NCBI GenBank assembly: GCA_022376925.1
Contig: JAIOJX010000028.1
Span: forward strand, 72,319,001 to 72,383,000
DNA: 64,000 nucleotides
Source: Tragulus kanchil
Taxonomy: Eukaryota; Chordata; Mammalia; Artiodactyla; Tragulidae
Reading direction: 5' to 3'
The notes below the pieces were generated by a model, which saw only the letters and a list, made by a program, of their open reading frames with translations, was not told where the DNA came from and did no database searches. The translations under genes were made by a program, and so were the position numbers. Shown here piece after piece: positions 46,977 to 58,917 of the stretch (its first letter is position 1; each line of letters begins with the position of its first letter).

Positions 46977-48917
46977 CCATTTCTGATTACTCTTCCCCGC
47001 TACCAAGTGATACTGTTACTAACCACCCTGCATATCTATTAAGCCACTAAGTCCTAATGACTTCAGTCTAACTTATTTTGATCTATCTCTTTGTTTTCCT
47101 CAAAGCTCCCAATACCATATCACACAGTGACTTCAGAATTTCAAGTGCACTTTATCACATGAGGAGCGTTTATAAAATACATATTACTAGATGATATTCA
47201 TGACCTACTGAATTAATTTCTTTATAAGAATCTATTTCTGTACCCAAACTCCCCCAGATAATTCTGATGTGTAGTCTGGTTTGAGAATCATAGACAAGAG
47301 TTATGGACTCCTGATTAGTATTTCTCACAATAGGACCTTCACCCTGCAGTCTATTTTCTATAAACAAATGTTTAATTTCAAAACTAATTGATGATGCCAC
47401 TCCCCTTTTTCAAGGTTTCCAGTGATTAACTATTCTCAAAGAATAAAGTTCAAGATCTTTCACATGGTATTGAATTAATTCTATAACCCAACTCCTTCGG
47501 AAACTTACTTTTGACACTGTACTCATCTCAAAACACAATTTTTCCACTTCATTCAACAGTCTCCCCATAAATTTCCTCAGGTTCAGAATGTCATTCTTCT
47601 CTTCTACATCTGTTCATAACTGTTCACATTTTAAAATAATTGCATTTTTCCAATAAAGCGTCTGCTGCAAATACTTTGCATGTTTTTAGTAAGAGTAAAT
47701 AAAGGGCAATCAGGCTAGTACATGATTCTATTTATATTTCTCTCACTGAATTCTCTTTATGAAATTCTAGGAAAAGTCAGTTTCTAGGACTACTGGCTTC
47801 TAGACTGAGCAACTTTTGTCTGCTACCAAGACATGTTTAATAGAAAAGATGATCAGGTGTTGTCCATCTCATAAATGATGCCTATCCATTTTCTATCATT
47901 TTAATATAACTTTGTCACTATTATTTTCATGCTTTCTTATTTTACCATGATGAATCCTATCCACTGAGTTAGTCTTATATACCATATTTCAGTCATCTCA
48001 ATGAATCCCAAGTCATGATTTCTATTAAGTCCTTATTGAAACATACCACTAAGTTTATGTCATCTAGATGTTCAGAGATTGCCTCTTGCATTGCAAAAAC
48101 TAGCCTCTATATCTGAGTTCTCAATCCCCATTTCTGATTACTCTTCCCCGCTACCAAGTGATACTGTTACTAACCACCCTGCATATCTATTAAGCCACTA
48201 AGTCCTAATGACTTCAGTCTAACTTATTTTGATCTATCTCTTTGTTTTCCTCAAAGCTCCCAATACCATATCACACAGTGACTTCAGAATTTCAAGTGCA
48301 CTTTATCACATGAGGAGCGTTTATAAAATACATATTACTAGATGATATTCATGACCTACTGAATTAATTTCTTTATAAGAATCTATTTCTGTACCCAAAC
48401 TCCCCCAGATAATTCTGATGTGTAGTCTGGTTTGAGAATCATAGACAAGAGTTATGGACTCCTGATTAGTATTTCTCACAATAGGACCTTCACCCTGCAG
48501 TCTATTTTCTATAAACAAATGTTTAATTTCAAAACTAATTGATGATGCCACTCCCTTCTTCAAGGTTTCCAGTGATTAACTATTCTCAAAGAATAAAGTT
48601 CAAGATCTTTCACATGGTATTGAATTAATTCTATAACCCAACTCCTTCGGAAACTTACTTTTGACACTGTACTCATCTCAAAACACAATTTTTCCACTTC
48701 ATTCAACAGTCTCCCCATAAATTTCCTCAGGTTCAGAATGTCATTCTTCTCTTCTACATCTGTTCATAACTGTTCACATTTTAAAATAATTGCATTTTTC
48801 CAATAAAGCGTCTGCTGCAAATACTTTGCATGTTTTTAGTAAGAGTAAATAAAGGGCAATCAGGCTAGTACATGATTCTATTTATATTTCTCTCACTGAA
48901 TTCTCTTTATGAAATTC
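46615..48917. repeat. Direct duplication Q (offset 1151)
   Basis: Positions 46615-47765 recur at 47766-48917, ending just before the OR3 coding exon. It overlaps duplication P, so gaaaagtcagtttctagg occurs three times (about 45515, 46619 and 47770). The joint is clean at gaaattc-tagg. Confidence 0.95.
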
Positions 48918-48945
48918 TTAAGAAATGTTCATTTTTTATTTATTG

Positions 48946-48958
48946 TATTGTATTTCAG
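48946..48958 (+). promoter_or_regulatory. Predicted 3' splice site of OR3 coding exon
   Basis: The tract attgtatttcag ends at AG 48957-48958, 19 bases before the ATG at 48978, as in OR1 and OR2. Confidence 0.65.
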
Positions 48959-48977
48959 AGGTCATCTATCAAAGGTT

Positions 48978-49907
48978 ATGGAAACAAAAAATATAACAGA
49001 GTTGACAGAGTTTGTTCTCACAGGACTTGAGTATCAACCACAGTGGCAAATCCCACTGTTCCTGCTCTTCTTGATGATATACCTCATCACCATCATAGGA
49101 AACCTTGGTCTGATTGTTCTCATCTGCCATGACCCTCACCTTCACATCCCCATGTACTTATTTCTTGGGAACCTGGCTTTAGTGGATACTTGGTTTTCCT
49201 CCACAGTGACCCCCAAGATGCTACTCAACATCTTTGCCATTAGCAAAATGATCTCTCTCCCTGAATGTAAGATACAATTTTTTTCCTTTGCAATTTGTGT
49301 AACCACGGAATGTTTTCTGTTGGCAGCTATGGCATATGACCGCTATGTGGCCATATGCAAACCACTACTTTACCCGATGATCATGACCAACAGACTGTGC
49401 ATTTGGCTGTTAGTTTTGTCTTACTTAGGTGGACTTCTTCATGCCACACTGCATACCACACTTTTACTCAGATTATCCTTCTGCAATTCCAACATAGTAC
49501 ATCACTTTTACTGTGACGTTATGCCATTGTTTAAGATTTCTTGTACTGACCCTTCCGTTAACATTCTAATTGTATTCCTTTTTGCTGGGTTAATACAGAC
49601 ATTCACCATTTCCATTGTTCTCATCTCTTATGCACTAGTTCTCTTTACAATTTTAAAAAAGAAGTCTGTACAAGGCATGAGGAAGGCCTTCTCCACCTGT
49701 GGAGCCCACCTGCTGTCTGTCTCTTTATACTATGGGCCTCTCCTCTTCATGTATGTGCGCCCTGGATTCACACAGGAAAATGATCAAGATATGGTGGACT
49801 CTCTATTTTACACTGTCATCATTCCTTTCTTAAATCCAATGATTTATAGCTTGAGAAATAAGAAAGTCATAGACTCACTGGCAAAAAAGCTAAAGAGAAA
49901 TGCTTAG
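48978..49907 (+). CDS. OR5H-like: Olfactory receptor, OR5H-type (OR3)
   Basis: Predicted odorant receptor of 309 residues with one open exon, expected in the ciliary membrane of olfactory neurons. Motifs are N5-I-T, GN at 41-42, HIPMY at 56-60, C97 and C179, [10 protein letters not shown] at 118-127, FCNSN at 168-172, SY at 217-218, KAFSTCGAH at 236-244 and NPMIY at 286-290. The frame is open upstream to an ATG at 48909, but 48978 is preferred because a splice acceptor lies in between and all three genes align from this methionine. Unlike the other two it has proline at 95, two residues before C97, and LF in place of IF at 201-202. It is closer to OR1 (about 87 percent) than to OR2 (about 77 percent). 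It is the only one of the three ORs with no partial duplicate. Confidence 0.94.
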   Translation: METKNITELTEFVLTGLEYQPQWQIPLFLLFLMIYLITIIGNLGLIVLICHDPHLHIPMYLFLGNLALVDTWFSSTVTPKMLLNIFAISKMISLPECKIQFFSFAICVTTECFLLAAMAYDRYVAICKPLLYPMIMTNRLCIWLLVLSYLGGLLHATLHTTLLLRLSFCNSNIVHHFYCDVMPLFKISCTDPSVNILIVFLFAGLIQTFTISIVLISYALVLFTILKKKSVQGMRKAFSTCGAHLLSVSLYYGPLLFMYVRPGFTQENDQDMVDSLFYTVIIPFLNPMIYSLRNKKVIDSLAKKLKRNA

Positions 49908-50423
49908 ATTTCATACTATGATCAGCTCCCTTTTTATTGAAATTATCATAAAATTGTGCAGATTAAATATTGCTACTCTTGATCAGAATTTAGTTTTTGC
50001 AGCTATACTTACCTTAGAGTTTTAAGGAATTAAGCTGAGAGTACGTATAAGGATCTTAAATTCTGTGTACATGGTATTCAAAAAATCAGATAACATTCTA
50101 ATCAAGTATTCATATTATAAAAATTAAAGAGGAAAACATTTAAATTGTCTACACATTATCTTCTCAATATGGTTTCATAAATGCACTAAGCACTATTACA
50201 GTGTATTCACTCTGAAAAAAACTGAAATATACTGTCTGTGATATTAAGAAATCTGCACAGCTTGAAGAATCATATCACGTTTAACTCCACAGGGTGACAG
50301 GTTTGTGTTTGAATCAACAGACGAGAATTTTCAGGAACTCTGTTAGCCATCAAAAAGTGTTCTATTCCACTCTATTTGGGATATAGTGTATTTCACTTTT
50401 TGCAGAGTTTCAGCTATCTCTGC

Positions 50424-50612
50424 CCTGACTGTGCTCAGTTGCTCAGTTGTGTCTCAGTCTTTGCAACTTAATCGACTGTCGCCCACCAGGCTCCTTTGTC
50501 CATGGCATTTCCTAGGCAAGAATACTGAAGTGAGTTGCCATTTCCTCCTCCAGAGCACCCCATCTCCTGCATTGGCAGGTGGATTCATTACCACTGAGCC
50601 TCCTGGGAAGCT
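50424..50612 (-). mobile_element. Bov-tA SINE, antisense
   Basis: It carries the antisense words ttgctcagttgtgtctcagt, gtccatggcatttcctagg, aatactgaagtgagttgcc and ggattcattaccactgagcc. It inserted in OR3 downstream flank; unit 2 lacks it at the matching point. Confidence 0.85.
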
Positions 50613-50658
50613 CTGCAACTCTCTAATCCACAGAAAGAGTAATAGAAATAAGGAGCCA

Positions 50659-50707
50659 TGGCTTCCCTGGTAGCTCAGTGGTAAAGAATTCACCTGTCAA
50701 TGCAGAA
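50659..50707 (+). mobile_element. Truncated Bov-tA SINE head
   Basis: Only the tRNA-derived head survives (ggcttccctggtagctcagt, then aagaattcacctgtcaatgc). It ends abruptly in an A-rich stretch. Confidence 0.75.
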
Positions 50708-51284
50708 ACAAGGAGCGAATGAAAAAACAAAAAATAAGAAAAGAGTTAAAGCTGGGAAAATCAGGTCAAACTGTAAGAGGACACACTTAGCTTAACCTGT
50801 GTCTCTGAGTAACAAGAAGAGGGAAAATATCTCTCACTGTCTATGATGCCTTGAATGGCTCTCTCCAGTTTTTTGGTATTCTGAAAAGCTTTACTTACTG
50901 AGAAAGCCAAGTGATGAGACTGAAGATTTAATTGGGGTGGCCACAGACAGGAAAAAAAAGAAGTGACAGAATAAGAAGAAAATGGCCTCAACTTTCATGC
51001 AATTTTTAAAACAATAATTAGAAAAAAGAAGTAATATGTTCAGATTATTAGAATGTGCTGTTAACAAAAGGCTTCAAGTGCATATTGCCAAAGTAACAAA
51101 TAATGTTTAAATGACATATCAAATAATTCAGTGAGTAGCTGGGAAAGATAAAAATTCTCAAACATTTCCATAATTTGTGCCCCACAATTCTTAAATATTA
51201 GCTTTTTTTCCCCCACACTTCATACTCTAAGAATAATAAGTGATTTGTCTTCAGGTCCACCGCTGACCATCCAATCTCATGACT

Positions 51285-53480
51285 GATTACATACACATTC
51301 CTACTGACACCTTGAGGTCCTCACCCCAGAACTACTCACAGGTGTAATTTTCAACAGTCTTGATACTTCTCCTATATCCTGTTGCGATTTGGTTACTTTT
51401 CAAACATTGCTGTCAAACTATTTGTTATGAAAAGTACTCTGATTAACTGATATTCCTCTTCAATAATTTTTAATCTATTGCATTCTACCATATTATGTGC
51501 ATATATATATTATACCTATCTAGAAATCACTAATGCATATGTTTATTTGTTCACATGTATTTGTATATTTCATGATTTATAAACACACCTACCCCTATCA
51601 ATCTATTCATTCTCTCATGCATTTGTTCATGATGGCCTTATTTGAGGTCTTTTCCAATAAAATCTTCGTTTAACTCTGTATAACGAAAATGAATTACTGA
51701 AACCCTTCTGGAAAAATCTTCCTCTCAGGTACATGATTTTGTTCATATGGGTCTCTCCTCTAGGAATGTTCTCCCCAGGTATGTCTATCTTTATTCGAAA
51801 TGATAACAACCCTTTCTTCAAGGTCTATCTTCAGGTTTAGAGCTTCCACAACACATTTCCAGAATATCTCAAAGAGAAAAAGAATGTTTCCTCATTTGAA
51901 ATATTTTCTTTTTTTTCTTTTAGGCCATGGAAAGCATTGTGTAATACATATTTTTGGCCCATAAGCTTTTTTTAGGTACAGTTTAGAAATACCACTATTT
52001 CTTCATTCATTCCTTTGTGGTACTTAGCACAGCTGCTTAAACACAAGAGGTCCTAAATGAATATTTATGAAACATACATAAACTTGAAATGATTCTGACA
52101 GTAACAATATTTCAAATGAAGTACATGCACATCACTTATCTTCAGTCTTGTAATAAGCCCACAGGGATGATGAGGCCTAGGTTGGCTACTCTATTGTGAA
52201 TGTACTTTCATATGCCTCTTTCAAGACTATCACAAGTACCATACACCTAAAGGGAGTTAAGCTTGCTTTTCTTAGCAGGAAGATTAGTTCCAGTGATAGA
52301 GAATGACAAGATATGAGGGTGAAGCTCTTTAGATTAGCTCTTTAATCCAATTATTTGGATTAAAAAAAAAATATGTACCGCCCTTTTGACACATCCAAAT
52401 TTTCTCATGACTTTGATTACATACACATTCCTACTGACACCTTGAGGTCCTCACCCCAGAACTACTCACAGGTGTAATTTTCAACAGTCTTGATACTTCT
52501 CCTATATCCTGTTGCGATTTGGTTACTTTTCAAACATTGCTGTCAAACTATTTGTTATGAAAAGTACTCTGATTAACTGATATTCCTCTTCAATAATTTT
52601 TAATCTATTGCATTCTACCATATTATGTGCATATATATATTATACCTATCTAGAAATCACTAATGCATATGTTTATTTGTTCACATGTATTTGTATATTT
52701 CATGATTTATAAACACACCTACCCCTATCAATCTATTCATTCTCTCATGCATTTGTTCATGATGGCCTTATTTGAGGTCTTTTCCAATAAAATCTTCGTT
52801 TAACTCTGTATAACGAAAATGAATTACTGAAACCCTTCTGGAAAAATCTTCCTCTCAGGTACATGATTTTGTTCATATGGGTCTCTCCTCTAGGAATGTT
52901 CTCCCCAGGTATGTCTATCTTTATTCGAAATGATAACAACCCTTTCTTCAAGGTCTATCTTCAGGTTTAGAGCTTCCACAACACATTTCCAGAATATCTC
53001 AAAGAGAAAAAGAATGTTTCCTCATTTGAAATATTTTCTTTTTTTTCTTTTAGGCCATGGAAAGCATTGTGTAATACATATTTTTGGCCCATAAGCTTTT
53101 TTTAGGTACAGTTTAGAAATACCACTATTTCTTCATTCATTCCTTTGTGGTACTTAGCACAGCTGCTTAAACACAAGAGGTCCTAAATGAATATTTATGA
53201 AACATACATAAACTTGAAATGATTCTGACAGTAACAATATTTCAAATGAAGTACATGCACATCACTTATCTTCAGTCTTGTAATAAGCCCACAGGGATGA
53301 TGAGGCCTAGGTTGGCTACTCTATTGTGAATGTACTTTCATATGCCTCTTTCAAGACTATCACAAGTACCATACACCTAAAGGGAGTTAAGCTTGCTTTT
53401 CTTAGCAGGAAGATTAGTTCCAGTGATAGAGAATGACAAGATATGAGGGTGAAGCTCTTTAGATTAGCTCTTTAATCCAA
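51285..53480. repeat. Direct duplication R (offset 1130)
   Basis: Positions 51285-52350 or so recur from 52415. The 29 bases before copy 2 (52386-52414) are a noisy version of 51266-51284 with extra T and A bases, and copy 1 ends in an A-run at about 52363. The content is unit 3 downstream DNA. Confidence 0.95.
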
Positions 53481-55370
53481 TTAGATATTTGGATTAAAGA
53501 TATAAACCATATCAATATTTACAACAAATATCATTATGACATATTGGTGGAGGTACAGGTCACAAGATTACACCAAGTGACCTGTCTCATTTTGCTTCTT
53601 GAGGCACATCCTCAAGCCCCAGAAAGGGAGTGAAAGGATAACAGTCATGATGCTTTAATGATTCTTTGCTAGGGTATCTATGTATTCGTATATGTCCATA
53701 ATGCATTCATTTTTGTTGCTGCATAATATTTCCATTGTTCTGATTTTTCTTGTAATTCAGTTAAATTTTTGCTTTTTCATATACATACAGTTATGATCCA
53801 AAGACCACCCCACTAATATAAACAAATGATATGTATTTGTTTTATAAATCATAAAGGTTTGTTTCCCTAATTGGCCTTCTGTTTGAATGAAAAGGGTGAC
53901 AGCAAGCTGTAAGTATAGGAATATGGTTTGTTACCTGTCAAGTCCTTGTCTAGACACTGGGAGTCTCAGAAATGCTGGCTTCCTGCACATCTTTCTCTTG
54001 AAAATGTCTAATCTTGAGATTCTGCTGCTGAGATGTGTTTTTCAAATAAAAAATCCTACCTATTTTATTTTTTCCATAAATTCACCAAATCTCCTTCTCA
54101 CTGATGCTTTCCCATTCCCACTTCTGTTAAACATGGTTTTTCATTTTTCTATAAAATATATGGCATTTCAGTAGCATGTTGGAAAAGAGAATGAACATGT
54201 TTGAAGATATTCTGCAGATATCTTCAAAAAAGAAACTATGAAATTACGTATGTATTATTTAATATCATGTATGGAATAACAATCACATTGCTTATCACAA
54301 TCCTATCAGTACCATTTTGGTAGTTTAAGTACCATGCACATCACTTATCTTCAGTCTTGTAATAAGCCCACAGGGATGATGAGGCCTAGGTTGGCTACTC
54401 TATTGTGAATGTACTTTCATATGCCTCTTTCAAGACTATCACAAGTACCATACACCTAAAGGGAGTTAAGCTTGCTTTTCTTAGCAGGAAGATTAGTTCC
54501 AGTGATAGAGAATGACAAGATATGAGGGTGAAGCTCTTTAGATTAGCTCTTTAATCCAATTAGATATTTGGATTAAAGATATAAACCATATCAATATTTA
54601 CAACAAATATCATTATGACATATTGGTGGAGGTACAGGTCACAAGATTACACCAAGTGACCTGTCTCATTTTGCTTCTTGAGGCACATCCTCAAGCCCCA
54701 GAAAGGGAGTGAAAGGATAACAGTCATGATGCTTTAATGATTCTTTGCTAGGGTATCTATGTATTCGTATATGTCCATAATGCATTCATTTTTGTTGCTG
54801 CATAATATTTCCATTGTTCTGATTTTTCTTGTAATTCAGTTAAATTTTTGCTTTTTCATATACATACAGTTATGATCCAAAGACCACCCCACTAATATAA
54901 ACAAATGATATGTATTTGTTTTATAAATCATAAAGGTTTGTTTCCCTAATTGGCCTTCTGTTTGAATGAAAAGGGTGACAGCAAGCTGTAAGTATAGGAA
55001 TATGGTTTGTTACCTGTCAAGTCCTTGTCTAGACACTGGGAGTCTCAGAAATGCTGGCTTCCTGCACATCTTTCTCTTGAAAATGTCTAATCTTGAGATT
55101 CTGCTGCTGAGATGTGTTTTTCAAATAAAAAATCCTACCTATTTTATTTTTTCCATAAATTCACCAAATCTCCTTCTCACTGATGCTTTCCCATTCCCAC
55201 TTCTGTTAAACATGGTTTTTCATTTTTCTATAAAATATATGGCATTTCAGTAGCATGTTGGAAAAGAGAATGAACATGTTTGAAGATATTCTGCAGATAT
55301 CTTCAAAAAAGAAACTATGAAATTACGTATGTATTATTTAATATCATGTAGATGGAATGAACAATCACAT
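53254..55370. repeat. Direct duplication S (offset 1079)
   Basis: Positions 53254-54332 recur from 54333 and overlap duplication R, giving a third copy of catgcacatcacttatc (52124, 53254 and 54333). The end of copy 1 (54267-54332) is a distorted version of 55346-55400. Confidence 0.95.
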
Positions 55371-57276
55371 TGCTTATCACAATTCTAAGTTTAAGTTCAT
55401 CCAGTTGTCTGGAACACTACTTATACTGGATTAAACTACTCCTTGAAAATCCTAGTAATATAAAATAAATACTCTTTATTATGAAGGCATATTGATTCTC
55501 TTAACCTGGAGATTTAAAAGAATCCATAGTTCCTCTCTGTTAATGTGCATTTATAAATACCTTTTCTCATCATTTTACAATATCTCATGCTATTAAGATG
55601 CTGCTGACAACATTATTCTATATAGTGTTCAAGGAATCAACATACCTAGGGTGAGGTTAAAAACAAAGAGGGCTTCCCAGGTGGTATGGGGATTAAGAGT
55701 CCACCTTTCAATGCAGGGACACTGGTTCAATCCCTGGTCTGGGAAGATCCCACAGGCCTTGGAGCAACAATTACTGAGCCTGCATGCCTAGAGTCCCTGC
55801 TCCGCAGCAAGAGAAGCCACCTCAAGGAGAAGCCTGTGTACTGCAGCTCGAGAATAGCCCTCACTCAACAAAACTAGAGGAAAAGTCCACACACAGCAAT
55901 GAAGACATAAAACCAAAAATAAAATAAATAATTTACTTAAAAAAACACTAAGGAAGAAATACTTGGAACAGTATTTCTCATTGTGAGTTTTCAACCCAAT
56001 AGAGCACTTTCCTATTAGTGTATATATTTCGTATGGGAATGCCTCTGTAATCTAGGCTGTCTTTTTTATTATTGTTTTTATTTTAATAAGTTGGTTCCCA
56101 AAGTTTAGTGTGCTTCACAATCACATGGAGTTTGCTGTAAGTAGGAATATGGTTTGTTACCTGTCAAGTCCTTGTCTAGACACTGGGAGTCTCAGAAATG
56201 CTGGCTTCCTGCACATCTTTCTCTTGAAAATGTCTAATCTTGAGATTCTGCTGCTGAGATGTGTTTTTCAAATAAAAAATCCTACCTATTTTATTTTTTC
56301 CATAAATTCACCAAATCTCCTTCTCACTGATGCTTTCCCATTCCCACTTCTGTTAAACATGGTTTTTCATTTTTCTATAAAATATATGGCATTTCAGTAG
56401 CATGTTGGAAAAGAGAATGAACATGTTTGAAGATATTCTGCAGATATCTTCAAAAAAGAAACTATGAAATTACGTATGTATTATTTAATATCATGTAGAT
56501 GGAATGAACAATCACATTGCTTATCACAATTCTAAGTTTAAGTTCATCCAGTTGTCTGGAACACTACTTATACTGGATTAAACTACTCCTTGAAAATCCT
56601 AGTAATATAAAATAAATACTCTTTATTATGAAGGCATATTGATTCTCTTAACCTGGAGATTTAAAAGAATCCATAGTTCCTCTCTGTTAATGTGCATTTA
56701 TAAATACCTTTTCTCATCATTTTACAATATCTCATGCTATTAAGATGCTGCTGACAACATTATTCTATATAGTGTTCAAGGAATCAACATACCTAGGGTG
56801 AGGTTAAAAACAAAGAGGGCTTCCCAGGTGGTATGGGGATTAAGAGTCCACCTTTCAATGCAGGGACACTGGTTCAATCCCTGGTCTGGGAAGATCCCAC
56901 AGGCCTTGGAGCAACAATTACTGAGCCTGCATGCCTAGAGTCCCTGCTCCGCAGCAAGAGAAGCCACCTCAAGGAGAAGCCTGTGTACTGCAGCTCGAGA
57001 ATAGCCCTCACTCAACAAAACTAGAGGAAAAGTCCACACACAGCAATGAAGACATAAAAACCAAAAATAAAATAAATAATTTACTTAAAAAAACACTAAG
57101 GAAGAAATACTTGGAACAGTATTTCTCATTGTGAGTTTTCAACCCAATAGAGCACTTTCCTATTAGTGTATATATTTCGTATGGGAATGCCTCTGTAATC
57201 TAGGCTGTCTTTTTTATTATTGTTTTTATTTTAATAAGTTGGTTCCCAAAGTTTAGTGTGCTTCACAATCACATGG
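54985..57276. repeat. Direct duplication T (offset 1147-1149)
   Basis: Positions 54985-56133 recur from 56134 and overlap duplication S. The content is unit 3 DNA with one SINE. Copy 2 lacks a TA near its start (gtaagtatagg/gtaagtagg) and has one extra A at about 57060. Confidence 0.95.
55675..55950 (+). mobile_element. Bov-tA/CHR-type SINE
   Basis: The head gcttcccaggtggtatgggg, ggttcaatccctggtctgg, ttactgagcctgcatgcc and an A-rich tail define it. A second copy at about 56822-57098 comes from duplication T. Confidence 0.85.
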
Positions 57277-57580
57277 AGGGCTTGTGGATACACAGGTCGA
57301 TTGGTCTACCCTTCTGTTTCAAATGTCGATACTGTTGGCTGGACCACAGCTGGTAACCATGAAAATCAGTAAGCATTTTAAAATCAAGATATGAGAGACC
57401 AGCCAAAATGGATTCTCAACACCCTATCTATTCCCTACTTAAATAGCACTATCCAAATATTTTAAAGATTTCCACTGTTGCTTTTGTACTTTCTTCCTTA
57501 TTTTGGGCAGGTTTTAATGGGGTATATTTTACAAAGGATATAGTATTGTGGACCTTTTATAAACTTCTCTAGAGAAACAA

Positions 57581-58906
57581 ATTGTGTAAAGATCTTAACA
57601 AGACGGCAATACCAGATTACCTTATCTGCCTCATGAGAAATCTATATGCAGGTCAGGAAGCAACAATTAGAACTGGACATGGAACAATGGATTGGTTCCA
57701 AATCGGGAAAGGAGAACATCAAGGCTATATATTGTCACCCTGCTTATTTAACTTATGTGCAGAGTATATCATGAAAAATCCTGGTCTGGATGAAGTACAA
57801 ACTGGAATCAATACTGGAATATCAGTAACTCCAGGTATGCAGATGACACCACCCTTCTGGCAGAAAATGAAGAGGGACTAAAGTGCTTCTTGACAAAGGT
57901 AAAAGAGGAGAGTAAAAAAGCTGGCTCAAGGGGGCTTTCCTGGTGGTCCAGTGGGTAAAGAGTTTGCCTTGTATCGCAGGGGGTACTGGTTTGATCCCTG
58001 GCCTGGGAGGACCCCACATACAGAGTAGCGGCTGGGCCAGTGTCTCCAATTACGAGTCGGTGCCCTGCAACACATGTGCCCAGAGCCAGTGCTCTGCAGC
58101 GAGGGAGGCCACTGCAATGGGAAGCCCACAAAGTCCAATGAATAAAGATGGATGAAAAATAAACAATGACCTAGAGGCAAAATAAAAACTAGAAAAACAA
58201 CAAAAAAAAAGCTGGCTCAAAACTCAACATTCAAAAAACTCAGATCATGGCATTCGGTCCCATCACTTCATGGCAAATAGAAGGGCAAACAATGGAAACA
58301 GTGACAGACTTTATTTCCTTGGTGTGCAAAATCACTGTGGATGGTGACTGCAGCCATGAAACTGAAAGACCCTTGCTCCTTGGAAGAAAAGGTATGACAA
58401 GCCTAGACAGTGTATTAAAAAGCAGAGACATCATTTTGCTGACAAAAGTGCCTAAGTCAAATCTATAATTTTTCCAGTAGTCATGTATGGATGTGAGTTG
58501 GGTCATAAAGAGGACTGGGCACCAAAGAATTGATGCCTTCGAATTGTGGTGTTGGAGAAAACTCTTGAGAGTCCTTTGGACTCCAGGGAGATCAAACCAA
58601 TCAATCCCAAAGGAAATCAACCCTGAATATTCATTGGGATGACTGATGCTGAAGCAGAGGCTCTAATAACTTTTTTTCCACTTGATGTGAAGAGACAACT
58701 CATTGGAAAAGACTCTGAGGCTGGTAAAAATAGAAGGCTGAAGGAGAAGGGGATGACAGAGGACAAGACGGTTGGATGGCATCATGGACTCAATGGACAT
58801 GAGTTTCAGCAAGCTCTGGGAGATGGTGAAGGACAGGGAAGGATGGTGTGCTGCAGTCCACGGGGTTGCAAAGAGTAGGACGTGACTGAGTGACTTAATT
58901 GAACTG
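57581..58906 (+). mobile_element. BovB (RTE) LINE fragment with 10-bp TSD
   Basis: A 5'-truncated sense BovB. It keeps reverse-transcriptase words such as YLICLMRNLYAGQEATIRTG and a frame-broken YADDTT catalytic box near 57835, then the DGDCSHE and LLLGRK region and the standard 3' end at 58906. The direct repeat agagaaacaa at 57571-57580 and 58907-58916 is a clear target-site duplication. Frameshifts and stops make it dead. A SINE interrupts it at 57930-58204. Unit 1 shows the unoccupied site near 10555. Confidence 0.92.
57930..58204 (+). mobile_element. SINE nested in BovB, 16-bp TSD
   Basis: A full tRNA-derived SINE: gggggctttcctggtggtcc head, ggtttgatccctggcctgg and an A-rich tail. The target repeat aaaaaagctggctcaa occurs at 57914-57929 and 58205-58220, and the BovB frame resumes after it. 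The SINE is therefore younger than the BovB. Confidence 0.92.
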
Positions 58907-58917
58907 AGAGAAACAAG

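Noticed and set aside
48909..48977. OR3 start at the upstream ATG (23 extra residues)
   Set aside because: A splice acceptor at 48957-48958 lies inside the extension. The hydrophobic stretch is intron sequence read in frame, not a signal peptide.
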